DNA from: Streptococcus cristatus ATCC 51100
GTDB taxonomy: Bacteria > Bacillota > Bacilli > Lactobacillales > Streptococcaceae
DNA length: 64,000 nt
Reading direction: 5' to 3'
Assembly: GCF_011612585.1 (NCBI RefSeq)
Contig: NZ_CP050133.1
Span: forward strand, 1,054,001 to 1,118,000
Shown here: piece after piece, positions 1 to 9,272 of the stretch
How the letters are laid out: each line of letters starts with the position of its first letter
Numbering within the stretch: the stretch's first letter is position 1
Position numbers and translations under genes: made by a program
Notes under the pieces: model-generated
Database searches by the model: none
What the model was told of the DNA's origin: nothing
What the model saw: the letters and a program-made list of their open reading frames with translations, nothing else

Positions 1-587
1 ATAGAAGCCGCAGCGATGGATAGAGAATTAGCATCACCCTTGATAATGGACTGCTGGGGCAAGGGCAAGTCTAACTTCATCGCGTCAATCAAAAGGTAAT
101 CCGGCTTTATCTTGAGCTGAGCTACCGCTTCTGTCATAGCTAGCTTAGTCGCTTCATAGATATTGACTCGGTCAATCGTTTGATTGTCCATAATGCCTAA
201 TCCAACGGCTAAAGCCTGATCTAGGACTGCTTGATAAATTTCCTCATGCTTTTTCTTAGGAATCTTTTTACTGTCATTCAGCCCTTTTATTTTGCAGTTA
301 GGAGGCAGAATGACTGCTGCCGCGACTACTGGACCAGCTAAGGGACCTCGTCCGACCTCATCAATGCCAGCAATCGCCTGAAATCCTTGACTATAGAGTT
401 CTTTTTCATAGAGCAGCATGTACTCTAGGCGTAAGTCTTCATCTAGCTCTGATTGGATTTCTTTTTGGCGCTTGAGTAATAGCTTTTGAACACCGCTCCG
501 CTCATCCTGCTTTAAAGCTTGAAAAAGCGGATCCTGCAAGTCAGATACTTGAGCCAACTGCTCTTGGATTTCCTTAATCGTGGCCAT
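1..587 (-). CDS. rnhB: Ribonuclease HII, 3' end cut by window edge
   Basis: RNase HII cleaves the RNA strand of RNA:DNA hybrids, including single misincorporated ribonucleotides, in the cytoplasm. The translation runs in from position 587 (ATG, reading leftward) and has the family hallmark [14 protein letters not shown] with the catalytic Asp and Glu, followed by the LNDSKK and LLIDAM segments. An N-terminal extension of about 80 residues before the catalytic core is usual for Firmicute RnhB. About 195 codons are visible and the C-terminus lies beyond base 1. Its start overlaps the end of rbgA by 14 bp, so the two are co-transcribed and probably coupled. This rbgA-rnhB pairing is common in Bacilli. 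Confidence 0.93.
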   Translation of the reverse strand, partial: MATIKEIQEQLAQVSDLQDPLFQALKQDERSGVQKLLLKRQKEIQSELDEDLRLEYMLLYEKELYSQGFQAIAGIDEVGRGPLAGPVVAAAVILPPNCKIKGLNDSKKIPKKKHEEIYQAVLDQALAVGLGIMDNQTIDRVNIYEATKLAMTEAVAQLKIKPDYLLIDAMKLDLPLPQQSIIKGDANSLSIAAAS

Positions 588-1425
588 CCAATTCCTCCAA
601 CGTATCCAGTGTATAGCGACCTAAGCGCCCATCACGCACTTCCTTGACAAAGAGACTGTAAAAGCGATCATAGTCCTCTCTAAAGCCCAATTTCTGGGTC
701 ATATCCATAATCATGTCTGGCGCTTCCAGCTCTAAATCCAGCTGCTTAAAGCGCTCCTGCAGTGCCTTAGGATAATGCTCTTTGAAATAATTGAGTCCGA
801 AAATCGTGACCTCATCCATGGGTAGCAAATTATCCTTGATAGCGCCCGTCAAAGCGAGTTTCAAAGCCACCATTTCATCTTCAAATTTTGGCCAAAGAAT
901 CCCCGGTGTGTCTAGAATTTCCAAATCCTTATTGGACTTGAGCCACTGCTGACCTTTGGTGACCCCTGGTTTATTGCCGACTATCGCGATTTTCTTACCA
1001 GCCAGTCGGTTCATAAGCGTTGACTTTCCAGCATTGGGAATCCCGATAATCATGGTCCGCAGAGTCTCGATTTGAATTCCTCTTTCCCGCTGGCGAGCGA
1101 GCTTATCAGCCATTAATTTCTTAGCCGCTTCGGTCACTTTTTTAACTGCAGATTGTTCCTTAGAGTTAATAGCCAAGGTTTTGATTCCCTGACTTTCAAA
1201 ATAGGCCTGCCATTCCTTGGTTAAGTTTGGATCCGCTAAGTCGGCCTTATTTAAAATCAACAACTTAGGCTTGTCCCCAACAATTTTGGTCAACATGGGA
1301 TTTTGACTGGACAAGGGCAATCTCGCATCCACCAAAATCGTCACAAAATCTACAAATTTAATACTTTCTTGAACCTGTCTCCGAGCCTTGGACATGTGCC
1401 CTGGAAACCATTGAATCGTTGCCAT
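574..1425 (-). CDS. rbgA: Ribosome biogenesis GTPase RbgA (YlqF)
   Basis: RbgA is a circularly permuted GTPase that drives a late step of 50S subunit assembly. The G motifs appear in the permuted order: NKAD (G4) at residues 59-62, then the P-loop GIPNAGKST at 128-136, then DTPG (G3) at 172-175. The N-terminal WFPGHM sequence is typical of the family and 283 aa is the normal length. The C-terminal portion corresponds to the ANTAR-like RNA-binding region. It is the first gene of a two-gene unit with rnhB, overlapping it by 14 bp. Seen: motifs and overlap. Known: role in ribosome assembly from B. subtilis. Confidence 0.95.
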   Translation of the reverse strand: MATIQWFPGHMSKARRQVQESIKFVDFVTILVDARLPLSSQNPMLTKIVGDKPKLLILNKADLADPNLTKEWQAYFESQGIKTLAINSKEQSAVKKVTEAAKKLMADKLARQRERGIQIETLRTMIIGIPNAGKSTLMNRLAGKKIAIVGNKPGVTKGQQWLKSNKDLEILDTPGILWPKFEDEMVALKLALTGAIKDNLLPMDEVTIFGLNYFKEHYPKALQERFKQLDLELEAPDMIMDMTQKLGFREDYDRFYSLFVKEVRDGRLGRYTLDTLEELDGHD

Positions 1426-1470
1426 TAAAAACCTCTTTCTTACAATCTTCTAGTATCTCATTATACCAAA

Positions 1471-1524
1471 AAAATAGAGAATAAAATAGTAAAATCGCTC
1501 CCTCAAACTGACAGAAGCGATTCT
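1471..1524 (-). terminator. Rho-independent terminator of the lactonase operon
   Basis: On the minus strand AATCGCT (1516-1522) pairs with AGCGATT (1493-1499), extended by two more pairs, and a T-rich run follows. It lies just past the stop codon at 1531 and before the start of rbgA. Confidence 0.7.
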
Positions 1525-1530
1525 CTATTC

Positions 1531-2445
1531 TTATAAAAATGACGGTTTGCGATCCTGTTTATCCGTGAATGGAACTCGTGGTTCACGAATCCTAGTCACA
1601 TAATCAACAAACTCCTCGCCAGTCTGATCAAACTCAGCAACTGCGAAAAATTGATCGTGGTAAAAGAAAAATTTATAGTGGTTTTCAAAAGCTTCTTTGA
1701 GCCATTTGTCTTTGGCAACAATTGAGCGCATCGGATAATCATCTACCGCAGCAACCCATAGAGGTTTCCGATGGGCATGTGTCAACACCAAATCAGCCAT
1801 ATGAATCATGGTTTCCTCGCCCTGTTTGAGTAAGATGATGCTGTGACCATTACTGTGACCGCCTGTATGAACCATTTGAATTTCTGGAATGACGTTCAGA
1901 TATTCAGTAAAAGTTTCAACCTGATCCTGGATTGGCTCCCAATTTTCCTTCAGATAAGTTCCCCTTGTCCGACTATTGGGATTTCGCATTTCGTACCATT
2001 CCATCTCATTTACAAAAATCTTTGCATTTGGGAATTTTGAAACAAGCTGATTGTTCTCATCTAGTCTAGTCAAACCGCCAGAGTGATCATGGTGCATGTG
2101 CGTCATTAAAATATGGGAAATATCTTCTGTTTTTAATCCCAAAAGTGCCAAGCTTTCTTCAACACGGCTCTCAGAAAGAATACCGAGATTGCGACGTTGT
2201 TTATCAGAAAGCTTAGCCGTATCAAAACTCGCATCAATTAAATAATTCTGCCCCTTGTATTGAATCAAAATCGGGTCCGTCAGTTCAGCCATCATATTTT
2301 CTTCTGTTGTTGGATAATAACGCGACCAAACAACCTTTGGTACCGGGCCAAACAAGGTGCCTGCATCTGTGAGCTTATCCGCTCCACGCAACCAAGTCAG
2401 CTTCATTTCTCCAAACTGATACTCTTGTAATTTGAGTTCTGTCAT
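1531..2445 (-). CDS. Metallo-beta-lactamase-fold hydrolase, YtnP/AHL-lactonase-like
   Basis: A 304-residue metallo-beta-lactamase-fold protein with the dinuclear zinc motif HMHHDHSGG at residues 116-124 and downstream His/Asp ligands (GGHSNGHS; HMADLVLTHAH). Length and sequence resemble the YtnP branch of Bacillus, which is reported to hydrolyse acyl-homoserine-type lactones; the substrate here is unknown. No signal peptide, so it is cytoplasmic. It is the last gene of a three-gene unit: LysR regulator, acyl-CoA-dehydrogenase-like protein, then this gene after only 3 bp. That context suggests a lactone, thioester or other acyl substrate. Other MBL esterases remain possible. Confidence 0.75.
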   Translation of the reverse strand: MTELKLQEYQFGEMKLTWLRGADKLTDAGTLFGPVPKVVWSRYYPTTEENMMAELTDPILIQYKGQNYLIDASFDTAKLSDKQRRNLGILSESRVEESLALLGLKTEDISHILMTHMHHDHSGGLTRLDENNQLVSKFPNAKIFVNEMEWYEMRNPNSRTRGTYLKENWEPIQDQVETFTEYLNVIPEIQMVHTGGHSNGHSIILLKQGEETMIHMADLVLTHAHRKPLWVAAVDDYPMRSIVAKDKWLKEAFENHYKFFFYHDQFFAVAEFDQTGEEFVDYVTRIREPRVPFTDKQDRKPSFL

Positions 2446-2448
2446 CTT

Positions 2449-3561
2449 TTACTCCTTTAACCATCTTTCTGCGATTTCTTTTCTGATCGAATTTCCTGAC
2501 CGTCCATAATTCTCAATAATTTCAGCATCTTTAAAATAGCGTTTGATATTCACATGATCAAATTTTTGTAGAGGGCCGATCAGACGGAGAATTTCATCTG
2601 TAACTTCTAGCGCTACCTTAGTCATATATAGCTTTATCCGTGCAACAAACTTGGAATCTTCTTCTATTTGATTAGGATAGGATGAGAAATAAGCATCTGC
2701 AGCACAAATTTTATTGTATAGATCTGCAAACTTGTACTGATGCAACTCAACATCCATCAGTCGCTTACCGAATCCTCTTTTTACACGTGCAAACTCAAGG
2801 CCCTTATTAAAAGCGCCTTCAGCAACTCCTAAAGCAACCGCACTCAAGCCAAGTTGCATATTCTTTATGATATCATTAAATTGCTCATTTCCAGCCAAGA
2901 CTCCGCCTAATAAGGCAGTTTCCGACAGGTGTACATTATCTAAGGTAACAGAACTTAGTGGAAGTCCTAGTAAACCTTGCTTTTCTATCTGCTCACCAAT
3001 GAGCACACCCGAAGCGTTCGTCTCCACAATGAAGAAGCCGTAGGAATCAGGCTTTCCAGCCTCCCTTACTTTGGCTAATACCAAGAGAATATCCGCAATG
3101 CTGCTATTTGACACTTTGGCCTTTTCTCCCGAAAGTTGCCATCCTGTCTCTGTCTTAATCGCATAGGTCTCCAAATCTGCCAAACTATTTAGATGCTTAG
3201 ACTCAGAAAATCCAAGACCTGCTTTACAAGTTCCCTTTACCAACTTGTCCAGATAACGCTCTTTCTGTTGCCCCGTACCAAACTTCAAAATAGGATAAAC
3301 ACCATAACAACCTTGGGTCAGCAATATAGTTGAAAGAGCTGGAAATTCATTCGAAATCATTCGAATAGAGCTGATAAAATCAGAAGCCAAAGCCTGATCG
3401 CCTTCTGACAAAATCGGTGAAAAAATATCCAAATCCGTCGTCATTACTTCCCAAATCTCCTGAGGAAAGTCGACTGACTCATCATGATTTTTCATGTAGT
3501 CTCTAATGGCTGTATTTACATATGAACTCAATGCTGCTGTTTTGGTACTGGACTTCATCAT
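2449..3561 (-). CDS. Acyl-CoA dehydrogenase-like flavoprotein, unusual active site
   Basis: About 370 residues with the acyl-CoA dehydrogenase fold: helical N-terminus, a middle beta domain with GFSESKHLN and GWQLSGEKAKVSN (the place of the usual TEP..GSD and G.K.WI segments), and a helical C-terminus. The C-terminal motif that normally reads YEGT..I, with the catalytic Glu, here reads NYGRSGNSIR, so the usual base appears to be Tyr. The longest frame starts at a TTG at 3564, but ATG 3561 (or 3558) follows the strong GGGGGGAG ribosome binding site at a better distance. It sits 12 bp after a LysR gene and 3 bp before the lactonase. It may use a different base or substrate, or be a non-dehydrogenase paralogue. 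Confidence 0.7.
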   Translation of the reverse strand: MMKSSTKTAALSSYVNTAIRDYMKNHDESVDFPQEIWEVMTTDLDIFSPILSEGDQALASDFISSIRMISNEFPALSTILLTQGCYGVYPILKFGTGQQKERYLDKLVKGTCKAGLGFSESKHLNSLADLETYAIKTETGWQLSGEKAKVSNSSIADILLVLAKVREAGKPDSYGFFIVETNASGVLIGEQIEKQGLLGLPLSSVTLDNVHLSETALLGGVLAGNEQFNDIIKNMQLGLSAVALGVAEGAFNKGLEFARVKRGFGKRLMDVELHQYKFADLYNKICAADAYFSSYPNQIEEDSKFVARIKLYMTKVALEVTDEILRLIGPLQKFDHVNIKRYFKDAEIIENYGRSGNSIRKEIAERWLKE

Positions 3562-3573
3562 CAATTCTCCCCC

Positions 3574-4488
3574 CTATGGATGTGGCTCAGAAAGAGGCTG
3601 ATAATAACCTTTTAAAAGCTCTTCATATACGTATGCTTCTACCTCATTGTAGCTTGCTTTATAAGGCCGGCAGAACCAAATATTGAAAGGCACCGGGTCC
3701 TTAAAGCGCACAACCTTGAATTTATTCTTATCGACAAAATACTCTAAAGGACGAGGTAACAGTGCAATCATATCGTTTTGATAAGTTGACTCTATCAAGA
3801 AATCCCATGTCGATGATAAATAGGCAAAATTTGCTTTTATCTTTTTACTCTTTAATTTTTCAGTGATTAAATCGTAGGTGGTAAATGATTTATTAAAGGT
3901 CGCTAAACCGTACTGAGCGATATCTTTCCATTTCAACAATTCTTTGTTTGCCAAGGGATGATTCTTGTCCATATAGGCCACGTATTCATCAACTTGAATG
4001 ATATACTGTTCATATTTTTTAGGATCCAGATTGGTAGGTTCGATTAGTACTGCAAAATTCAGATCCCCTGCAACCAGCTTTTGACGTAATTCATTACTTC
4101 CATCCTCAGTAACCTGAATGTTGACTTGCGGATTGTCTTGTAAAAACTTTGGTAAAATACTAGAAAAATATACACGTAAAATCAATGACGGAATGCCCAA
4201 GTTAAAGGTACCTTTTTGTTTAAGAGCTTCCATATGAATCATTGACTGCATCTCTTCATGCCGGTTGACAATCTCTGTGGCAAAACGGTAAATCTTACCA
4301 CCAGCTTCCGTCAGACTCTCTAATCTTCCATTTCTGCGATTGAAGAGCTGGATTCCTTCCGTTGATTCAAAATTTGTGACAAACTGACTCAAGGCTGACT
4401 GGCTGATATGAATTTTCTTAGCTGCGATAGAAAGATTGCATCCACATTCGACGATATTGATAAAGTAAGTCATTTGAATTATATCCAC
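3574..4488 (-). CDS. LysR-family transcriptional regulator
   Basis: A 304-residue LysR-type regulator. The N-terminal winged helix (residues 2-60) has the typical TYFINIVECGCNLSIAAKK followed by ISQSALSQFV, and a periplasmic-binding-protein-like effector domain follows. The frame opens at a TTG at 4509, but GTG 4488 is preferred: GGGAG lies 7 bp upstream and translation then begins DIIQMTYF, the normal LysR start. It is the first gene of the unit it probably controls, with the dehydrogenase-like and lactonase genes downstream, rather than being divergent from its target as most LysR genes are. The coinducer is unknown. Confidence 0.88.
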   Translation of the reverse strand: MDIIQMTYFINIVECGCNLSIAAKKIHISQSALSQFVTNFESTEGIQLFNRRNGRLESLTEAGGKIYRFATEIVNRHEEMQSMIHMEALKQKGTFNLGIPSLILRVYFSSILPKFLQDNPQVNIQVTEDGSNELRQKLVAGDLNFAVLIEPTNLDPKKYEQYIIQVDEYVAYMDKNHPLANKELLKWKDIAQYGLATFNKSFTTYDLITEKLKSKKIKANFAYLSSTWDFLIESTYQNDMIALLPRPLEYFVDKNKFKVVRFKDPVPFNIWFCRPYKASYNEVEAYVYEELLKGYYQPLSEPHP

Positions 4489-4532
4489 TTTTCGTCTCCC
4501 ATCTTTCAAATTTCACGAGGTAATTTGCCATA

Positions 4533-4576
4533 AATAAAACAGCAACTGGCCCTCGAAACCATGATGACCAGTTGCT
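4533..4576 (-). terminator. Terminator after crt-atoD-atoA
   Basis: Perfect 9-bp inverted repeat AGCAACTGG (4541-4549) and CCAGTTGCT (4568-4576), followed on the minus strand by TTTTATTT. It ends the crt-atoD-atoA transcript and separates it from the LysR operon. Confidence 0.75.
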
Positions 4577-4672
4577 AGTATTCTGATTAAAAACTAATCA
4601 TCGCTCAAGTTGTTATAAACACATAGTAACACACTTTCAGAGAAAGAGGAGATTAATTGCTTACTAACCTTA

Positions 4673-5326
4673 TTAGATTGACATCGTTTTCAAGTCTTCT
4701 GAAACAATTACTTCTCCTGCTGTCTTTTCAAGAACTTCCTCTAGGGTAACACCAGGAGCAAGCTCTTTCAAGAGGAACTTACCATCTTGGAAACCAAAGA
4801 CAGCCAACTCTGTAATGACTAAATCAAGAACTCCTTTGGCAGAAAGTGGCAAAGTACACTCTGGCAGAAGTTTAGATTGGCCATCGGCAGTAGTATGCTG
4901 GATTGCACCGATAACACGCTTCGCTCCAACCAACAAGTCCATCGCTCCACCCATTCCTGGGGCAAACTTCCCTGGAATAATCCAGTTAGCAATACTACCA
5001 TCTTGACTGACTTCCAAAGCTCCTAGCACGGTCGCATCAACGTGTCCACCACGGATGATCGCGAAGGAAGTCTGTAAGTCAAATAATGCTGCTCCAGGCA
5101 AGAGAGTGATTGGCGCTCCACCAGAGTTTGCTAGGTTTGGATTGTAAGTATCTTTCGTTGGTGTTTCACCAAAGCGAAGCGCTCCATTTTCAGCCTGAAG
5201 AATAACGTTTACTCCCTCAGGAATATAGTCAGCAGATGCGTTTGGAATACCAAATCCTAGATTGACAACATCTCCATCTTTAAATTCTTGTGCAACACGT
5301 CTTGCAATAATTTCTTTTGCTTTCAT
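4673..5326 (-). CDS. atoA: CoA-transferase subunit B (AtoA/ScoB type)
   Basis: Beta subunit of a class I 3-oxoacid/butyrate-acetoacetate CoA-transferase, which moves CoA between acetyl- or succinyl-CoA and short-chain acids or acetoacetate. It shows GFGIPN..ADYIPEG and then the active-site Glu in QAENGALRFG (E46), plus the LLVGAKRVIGAIQH segment. The 217 aa length is normal. ATG 5326 starts one base after the atoD stop, with GGGGGTG at the end of atoD as ribosome binding site, so the two subunits are translationally linked. The substrate cannot be fixed from sequence; butyrate, acetoacetate or another short acid fits the adjacent acyl-CoA genes. Confidence 0.88.
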   Translation of the reverse strand: MKAKEIIARRVAQEFKDGDVVNLGFGIPNASADYIPEGVNVILQAENGALRFGETPTKDTYNPNLANSGGAPITLLPGAALFDLQTSFAIIRGGHVDATVLGALEVSQDGSIANWIIPGKFAPGMGGAMDLLVGAKRVIGAIQHTTADGQSKLLPECTLPLSAKGVLDLVITELAVFGFQDGKFLLKELAPGVTLEEVLEKTAGEVIVSEDLKTMSI

Positions 5327-5327
5327 A

Positions 5328-6053
5328 TTAGTTCACCCCCGCCAATTTTTTAGTCTCTGTCCAAAGATCACCCATCATTTTATGGTGTTCTTCTGGAGTC
5401 AAGCTTTGGACGACATAGTCAACAAGGATGCCCGGAATATAAATATCGTTCGGATGAATTTCGCCAGCTTCAACAATTTCATTCGCTTCAACGATAACAG
5501 TATCTGCTGCGAGAGCTAATTGCAAGGAAATGTTTTTCGTAGTGCCATCGATATACAAGTTGCCGTATTTGTCAGCTTTAGTCGCTTTGATTAAGGCAAC
5601 ATCAATTTTAAGTGGATCATAGACCAAGTATTCACGGCCATTACGCTCTACTTTTTCATAATCTTTTTCTAAGATTGTTCCGACTCCTGTCGGGGTCAAG
5701 ACAGCTCCTAAGCCAGCTCCAGCTGCATGGAGACGCTCGACAACAGTTCCCATCGGTGTAAATTCGACTTCCATCTTCTTTTCAAAATACTCACGTTGAG
5801 CTGCTGCAGATGTTCCTATGTGGGCTGCAATATATTTTTTTACTTGGTGATTTTCACAAAGTCGTCCAACCCCAACTTCTTTACCAGGATGAGATGTTAC
5901 CACCGATACCAAAGTCAAGTCTTGCTGGTTTTGTTTTACTAATTCTTCAATCAATTCAAAAGGTTCACCGACACCGAGGAATCCAGAAATTCCAACGATA
6001 TCACCCGATTTGACCTTAGAAATAGCGTCTGATAATGATACAACTGATTTCAT
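5328..6053 (-). CDS. atoD: CoA-transferase subunit A (AtoD/ScoA type)
   Basis: Alpha subunit of the same CoA-transferase, 241 aa. The glycine-rich CoA-binding stretch DIVGISGFLGVGEP lies near residues 18-31, with the family segments TPTGVGT and LVYDPLKIDVALIKA further on. A longer open frame reaches 6113, but ATG 6053 is chosen because AGAGGAGG lies just upstream and translation then begins MKSVVSLSDA, as in relatives. It lies 16 bp after crt and 1 bp before atoA, forming a crt-atoD-atoA operon in which the transferase could activate the acid that the other enzymes oxidise. Confidence 0.9.
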   Translation of the reverse strand: MKSVVSLSDAISKVKSGDIVGISGFLGVGEPFELIEELVKQNQQDLTLVSVVTSHPGKEVGVGRLCENHQVKKYIAAHIGTSAAAQREYFEKKMEVEFTPMGTVVERLHAAGAGLGAVLTPTGVGTILEKDYEKVERNGREYLVYDPLKIDVALIKATKADKYGNLYIDGTTKNISLQLALAADTVIVEANEIVEAGEIHPNDIYIPGILVDYVVQSLTPEEHHKMMGDLWTETKKLAGVN

Positions 6054-6069
6054 GCTGATACCTCCTCTT

Positions 6070-6849
6070 TTACTTACGATTGAAAACAGCTTTGCGTTTT
6101 TCAACAAAAGCACGCATTCCTTCTAGTTTGTCTTCTGTAGAGAAGAGCAAGGCTTCTGCTTCTGTTTCCAGACGGATTGCATTTTTAAGAGGAAGTTCCG
6201 CACCAACTTGAATGACATGTTTTGCTTTTTCAACAGCTAACGGTGCATTCTTCATGATGGCTGCGGCTAATTCTTCAGCTGAAGACAACAATTCTTCAGC
6301 AGGAACCAGTTTGTTAAGAATACCTAAGTCATAGGCTTCTTGACCTTTCACTGTACGAGCAGTGAAGATAAGTTCTTTGGCACGGCTAGTTCCAATCAAG
6401 CGAGACATCCGTTGAGTACCAGCAAATCCTGGAATAATACCCAAGCCAACTTCTGGGAAGCCAACCACTGTTTTTTCAAATCCAATACGGATATCTGTTG
6501 AAAGTGCTAGCTCCATACCACCACCGAGTGCATAACCATTGATGACTGCAATCGTTGGTTGGCGTAAATCTGAAAGGCGAGTAAATGTATCATTTGCAAA
6601 TGTCATGTATTCAAAGGCTTGAATAGGTGACATCAAATCCATTTCCTTGATGTCTGCTCCAGCGACGAATGCTTTTTCTCCTGCTCCAGTTACGATGACA
6701 ACGCGAATTTCTTCGCTTTTCTCAACTTGATCAAGAACTTCATTCAAATCAGCCAAAACTTGAGAACTCAAGGCGTTCAAAGCTTCAGGACGGTTGATAG
6801 TGATATATCCAATCCCATTTTTAACTTCTAATAAAACAGTTTTACTCAT
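6070..6849 (-). CDS. crt: Enoyl-CoA hydratase (crotonase family)
   Basis: Crotonase-family hydratase of 259 aa, which adds water to crotonyl-CoA or other short enoyl-CoAs. The oxyanion-hole segments are clear: GAGEKAFVAGADIKEM (about residues 54-70) and NGYALGGGMELALS (about 104-117). The PEVGLGIIPGFAGTQR segment includes the expected catalytic Glu region. The ATG follows GGAG by 7 bp. It is the first gene of crt-atoD-atoA and has its own upstream region with cre-like and FabT-like boxes. It supplies the hydration step missing from the neighbouring acd-hbd-thl unit. Confidence 0.92.
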   Translation of the reverse strand: MSKTVLLEVKNGIGYITINRPEALNALSSQVLADLNEVLDQVEKSEEIRVVIVTGAGEKAFVAGADIKEMDLMSPIQAFEYMTFANDTFTRLSDLRQPTIAVINGYALGGGMELALSTDIRIGFEKTVVGFPEVGLGIIPGFAGTQRMSRLIGTSRAKELIFTARTVKGQEAYDLGILNKLVPAEELLSSAEELAAAIMKNAPLAVEKAKHVIQVGAELPLKNAIRLETEAEALLFSTEDKLEGMRAFVEKRKAVFNRK

Positions 6850-6914
6850 TTTTATGCTCCTACTTATAAAATTGAATGACTAAGTATGGTGTCAACAAAT
6901 ACTTAAACTACAAA

Positions 6915-6928
6915 TGTAAGAGCTTACA
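6915..6928 (-). promoter_or_regulatory. cre-like CcpA site upstream of crt
   Basis: TGTAAGAGCTTACA is a near-perfect inverted repeat. On the minus strand it matches the cre consensus TGWAANCGNTNWCA at all but one position (CT for the central CG). It lies about 65 bp upstream of the crt start. Binding is inferred. Confidence 0.45.
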
Positions 6929-7000
6929 TTCTTATGATATACCATTTCTCACACTTCGTCTACTTAATCATCATTTATACATCAATAAGCTAAACTTATA

Positions 7001-7017
7001 GTTTTGATATTCAAATT
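7001..7017. promoter_or_regulatory. FabT-like operator
   Basis: GTTTTGATATTCAAATT resembles the streptococcal FabT box as I recall it (ANTTTGATTATCAAATT), with about 14 of 16 fixed positions shared. It is in the crt-atoD-atoA upstream region. FabT represses fatty-acid synthesis genes in streptococci; control of acyl-CoA catabolism here would be new. This is weak, because such AT-rich palindromes arise by chance. Confidence 0.3.
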
Positions 7018-7021
7018 AATT

Positions 7022-7059
7022 TTTCAAAAAATAAAACAAGCCCTATCAAGGCTTGTTTT
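7022..7059 (-). terminator. Terminator after thl
   Basis: Perfect 10-bp stem AAAACAAGCC / GGCTTGTTTT (7033-7042 and 7050-7059) with a 7-base loop, followed on the minus strand by ATTTTTTG. It ends the hbd-thl transcript, so crt-atoD-atoA needs its own promoter. Confidence 0.85.
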
Positions 7060-7132
7060 CAAAAAACAGCTCATCAATAGGACTTGTTTATATAGTAGAA
7101 GCAAACGGAAAACTTCAAAAATGAACTAGGTT

Positions 7133-8311
7133 TTAGCGTTCTACGATGACCGCTGTACCCATACCGCCACCGATACAAAGGGTAGCAAGACCACGTTTAA
7201 CATCACGTTTTTGCATTTCGTGCAAAAGTGTTACCAAAATACGGCAGCCTGAAGCACCGATTGGGTGACCAAGAGCAATCGCACCACCATTTACATTGAC
7301 TTTTTCAGGATCAAGATTCAGTTCTTTACCAACGGCACATGCTTGCGCTGCAAATGCTTCATTGGATTCAACCAAATCTAAATCTTCCACTGTAAATCCG
7401 CCCTTTTCAAGGGCTTTGCGAGATGCGTAAATCGGACCACAACCCATAACTTTTGGATCTAATCCAGCGCTTGCGTAAGATTTGATCGTTGCCAAAACTG
7501 GAACGCCCAATTCTTTAGCCTTATCAGCACTCATAACAACAACTGCTGCTGCACCGTCGTTGATACCTGAAGCATTACCAGCAGTTACGGTACCATCCTT
7601 CTTGAACACTGGACGCAATTTTCCCAATCCTTCAAGAGAAGCATCTTTCCTTGGAAATTCATCTGTATCAAATACGATAGGATCACCCTTACGTTGTGGA
7701 ATTTCAACAGGAACAATTTCTTCTTTGAAACGACCAGCTTCGATCGCTGCAACTGCACGTTTTTGAGATTGCACAGCAAAGTTATCTTGGTCTTCACGTG
7801 TAATGCCATATTGTTCAGCAACGTTTTCAGCTGTAATTCCCATATGGAAGGATTCAAAGGCATCTGTCAAGCCATCGCGAAGCATAGTGTCTACTACTTG
7901 AGAGTCTCCCATACGAGCGCCCCAACGTTGGTTTGGAAGGACATAAGGAGCTTGGCTCATGTTTTCGGCCCCTCCAGCTACAACGATATCAGCATCTCCA
8001 CACAATACAGCTTGAGCCGCCAATTGAACTGCTTTCAAACCAGAGCCACAAACTTTGTTAATAGTGAAAGCTGGAGAAGCTACTGGGACACCTGCGTTAA
8101 CACTCATTTGACGAGCTACGTTTTGACCAAGTCCTGCCCCCAGAACATTCCCCATGATAACTTCATCAACTTGTTCTGGTTTCAAATTTGCTCGTTCAAT
8201 AGCACTTTTAATAACTAAACTACCTAGATCAACAGCCGAAACATTTTTTAAAGTTCCACCAAAAGAACCTAGAGGTGTGCGGACTGCTGCTACAATAACT
8301 GCTTCTTTCAT
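7133..8311 (-). CDS. thl: Acetyl-CoA C-acetyltransferase (thiolase)
   Basis: Biosynthetic/degradative thiolase of 392 aa. The nucleophilic Cys is in [10 protein letters not shown] (about residue 88), the catalytic His in [14 protein letters not shown], and the second Cys in LCIGGGMG near the C-terminus. It interconverts acetoacetyl-CoA and two acetyl-CoA. It lies 18 bp after hbd, and AAGGAG precedes the ATG. A short streptococcal mevalonate-type thiolase is a possible alternative role, but the context with hbd, acd, crt and atoDA argues for a short-chain acyl-CoA pathway ending in acetyl-CoA. Confidence 0.93.
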   Translation of the reverse strand: MKEAVIVAAVRTPLGSFGGTLKNVSAVDLGSLVIKSAIERANLKPEQVDEVIMGNVLGAGLGQNVARQMSVNAGVPVASPAFTINKVCGSGLKAVQLAAQAVLCGDADIVVAGGAENMSQAPYVLPNQRWGARMGDSQVVDTMLRDGLTDAFESFHMGITAENVAEQYGITREDQDNFAVQSQKRAVAAIEAGRFKEEIVPVEIPQRKGDPIVFDTDEFPRKDASLEGLGKLRPVFKKDGTVTAGNASGINDGAAAVVVMSADKAKELGVPVLATIKSYASAGLDPKVMGCGPIYASRKALEKGGFTVEDLDLVESNEAFAAQACAVGKELNLDPEKVNVNGGAIALGHPIGASGCRILVTLLHEMQKRDVKRGLATLCIGGGMGTAVIVER

Positions 8312-8329
8312 TTCTTGCTCCTTATTATC

Positions 8330-9178
8330 TTAGTATTTAAAGAATCCTTCTTTAGTCTTGCGACCAAGCTTACCAGCTTCAACCATCTTCTTCAGAAGTG
8401 GAGCAGGACGATACTTAGGATCTCCAAATCCATTGTTTAACACTCCCATGATAGCCAAGCAGACATCAAGACCGATCAAGTCAGCCAATGCCAATGGGCC
8501 AATTGGGTGATTAGCACCTAGTTTCATTGCTTCGTCAATTTCTTCCGCTGAAGCAATTCCTTCTCCTAAGATGAAAATAGCCTCATTGATCATTGGAATC
8601 AAGACACGGTTCACAACAAAACCATAAGAATCTTTCACGTCTACAGCTGTTTTACCGATTTTTTCAGTCAATTCACGGACAGCTTTTACAACTTCATCTG
8701 ACGTTTGAAGCGCACGAATAACTTCAACCAATTTCATAACTGGTGCTGGGTTGAAAAAGTGCATACCAATAACACGTTCTTGATGAACTGTCGCAGCTGC
8801 AATATCAGTAATAGATAGAGATGAAGTGTTTGAAGCCAAAATAGTTTGAGGGTCAGTCAACTCATCCAACTGTTTAAAGATGCTCAATTTGATGTCGCGA
8901 TTTTCAGTAGCCGCTTCAATAACCAATTGAGCATGTTTAGCATCTTCATAAGAAGTAGAAGGAATCAGATTTGCCAAAATGCTGTTTTTATCTTCTTCTG
9001 ACAAACGACCTTTTTCAACAGAACGAGACAATTGCTTAGTAATACCATCCAGCCCTCTTTGAACAAACTCTTCCTTGATATCATTGAGATAAACTGTGAA
9101 ACCTGATTGAGCAAAGACTTGTGCAATACCGCTTCCCATTTGACCTGATCCGATAATCATCACTTTTGAAATACTCAT
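8330..9178 (-). CDS. hbd: 3-hydroxybutyryl-CoA dehydrogenase
   Basis: A 282-residue NAD(P)-dependent L-3-hydroxyacyl-CoA dehydrogenase. The Rossmann motif [14 protein letters not shown] is at residues 11-24. The catalytic His is in [16 protein letters not shown], and the YGFVVNR segment follows. The length is that of clostridial Hbd, with one NAD domain and one helical domain. It lies between acd and thl, 94 bp after acd, with a hairpin in the gap and AGGAG before the ATG. It oxidises 3-hydroxybutyryl-CoA to acetoacetyl-CoA, or the reverse. Confidence 0.93.
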   Translation of the reverse strand: MSISKVMIIGSGQMGSGIAQVFAQSGFTVYLNDIKEEFVQRGLDGITKQLSRSVEKGRLSEEDKNSILANLIPSTSYEDAKHAQLVIEAATENRDIKLSIFKQLDELTDPQTILASNTSSLSITDIAAATVHQERVIGMHFFNPAPVMKLVEVIRALQTSDEVVKAVRELTEKIGKTAVDVKDSYGFVVNRVLIPMINEAIFILGEGIASAEEIDEAMKLGANHPIGPLALADLIGLDVCLAIMGVLNNGFGDPKYRPAPLLKKMVEAGKLGRKTKEGFFKY

Positions 9179-9211
9179 TTTTTTCTCCTATTTACTATCA
9201 AAATATAAACT

Positions 9212-9262
9212 TCAAAAAGAAAGAATCGGAACGATTACTAGCAAATGCTGAGCAATCGTTCC
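9212..9262 (-). terminator. Intercistronic hairpin between acd and hbd
   Basis: Perfect 9-bp inverted repeat GGAACGATT (9228-9236) / AATCGTTCC (9254-9262), followed on the minus strand by a T-rich stretch. It could terminate part of the acd transcript or protect its 3' end, giving more acd than hbd-thl message. Confidence 0.55.
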
Positions 9263-9272
9263 AAATTCATTA

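Noticed and set aside
7694..8218. 174-codon open frame opposite thl
   Set aside because: It is the antisense shadow of the thiolase gene, with no start signals and no family resemblance.
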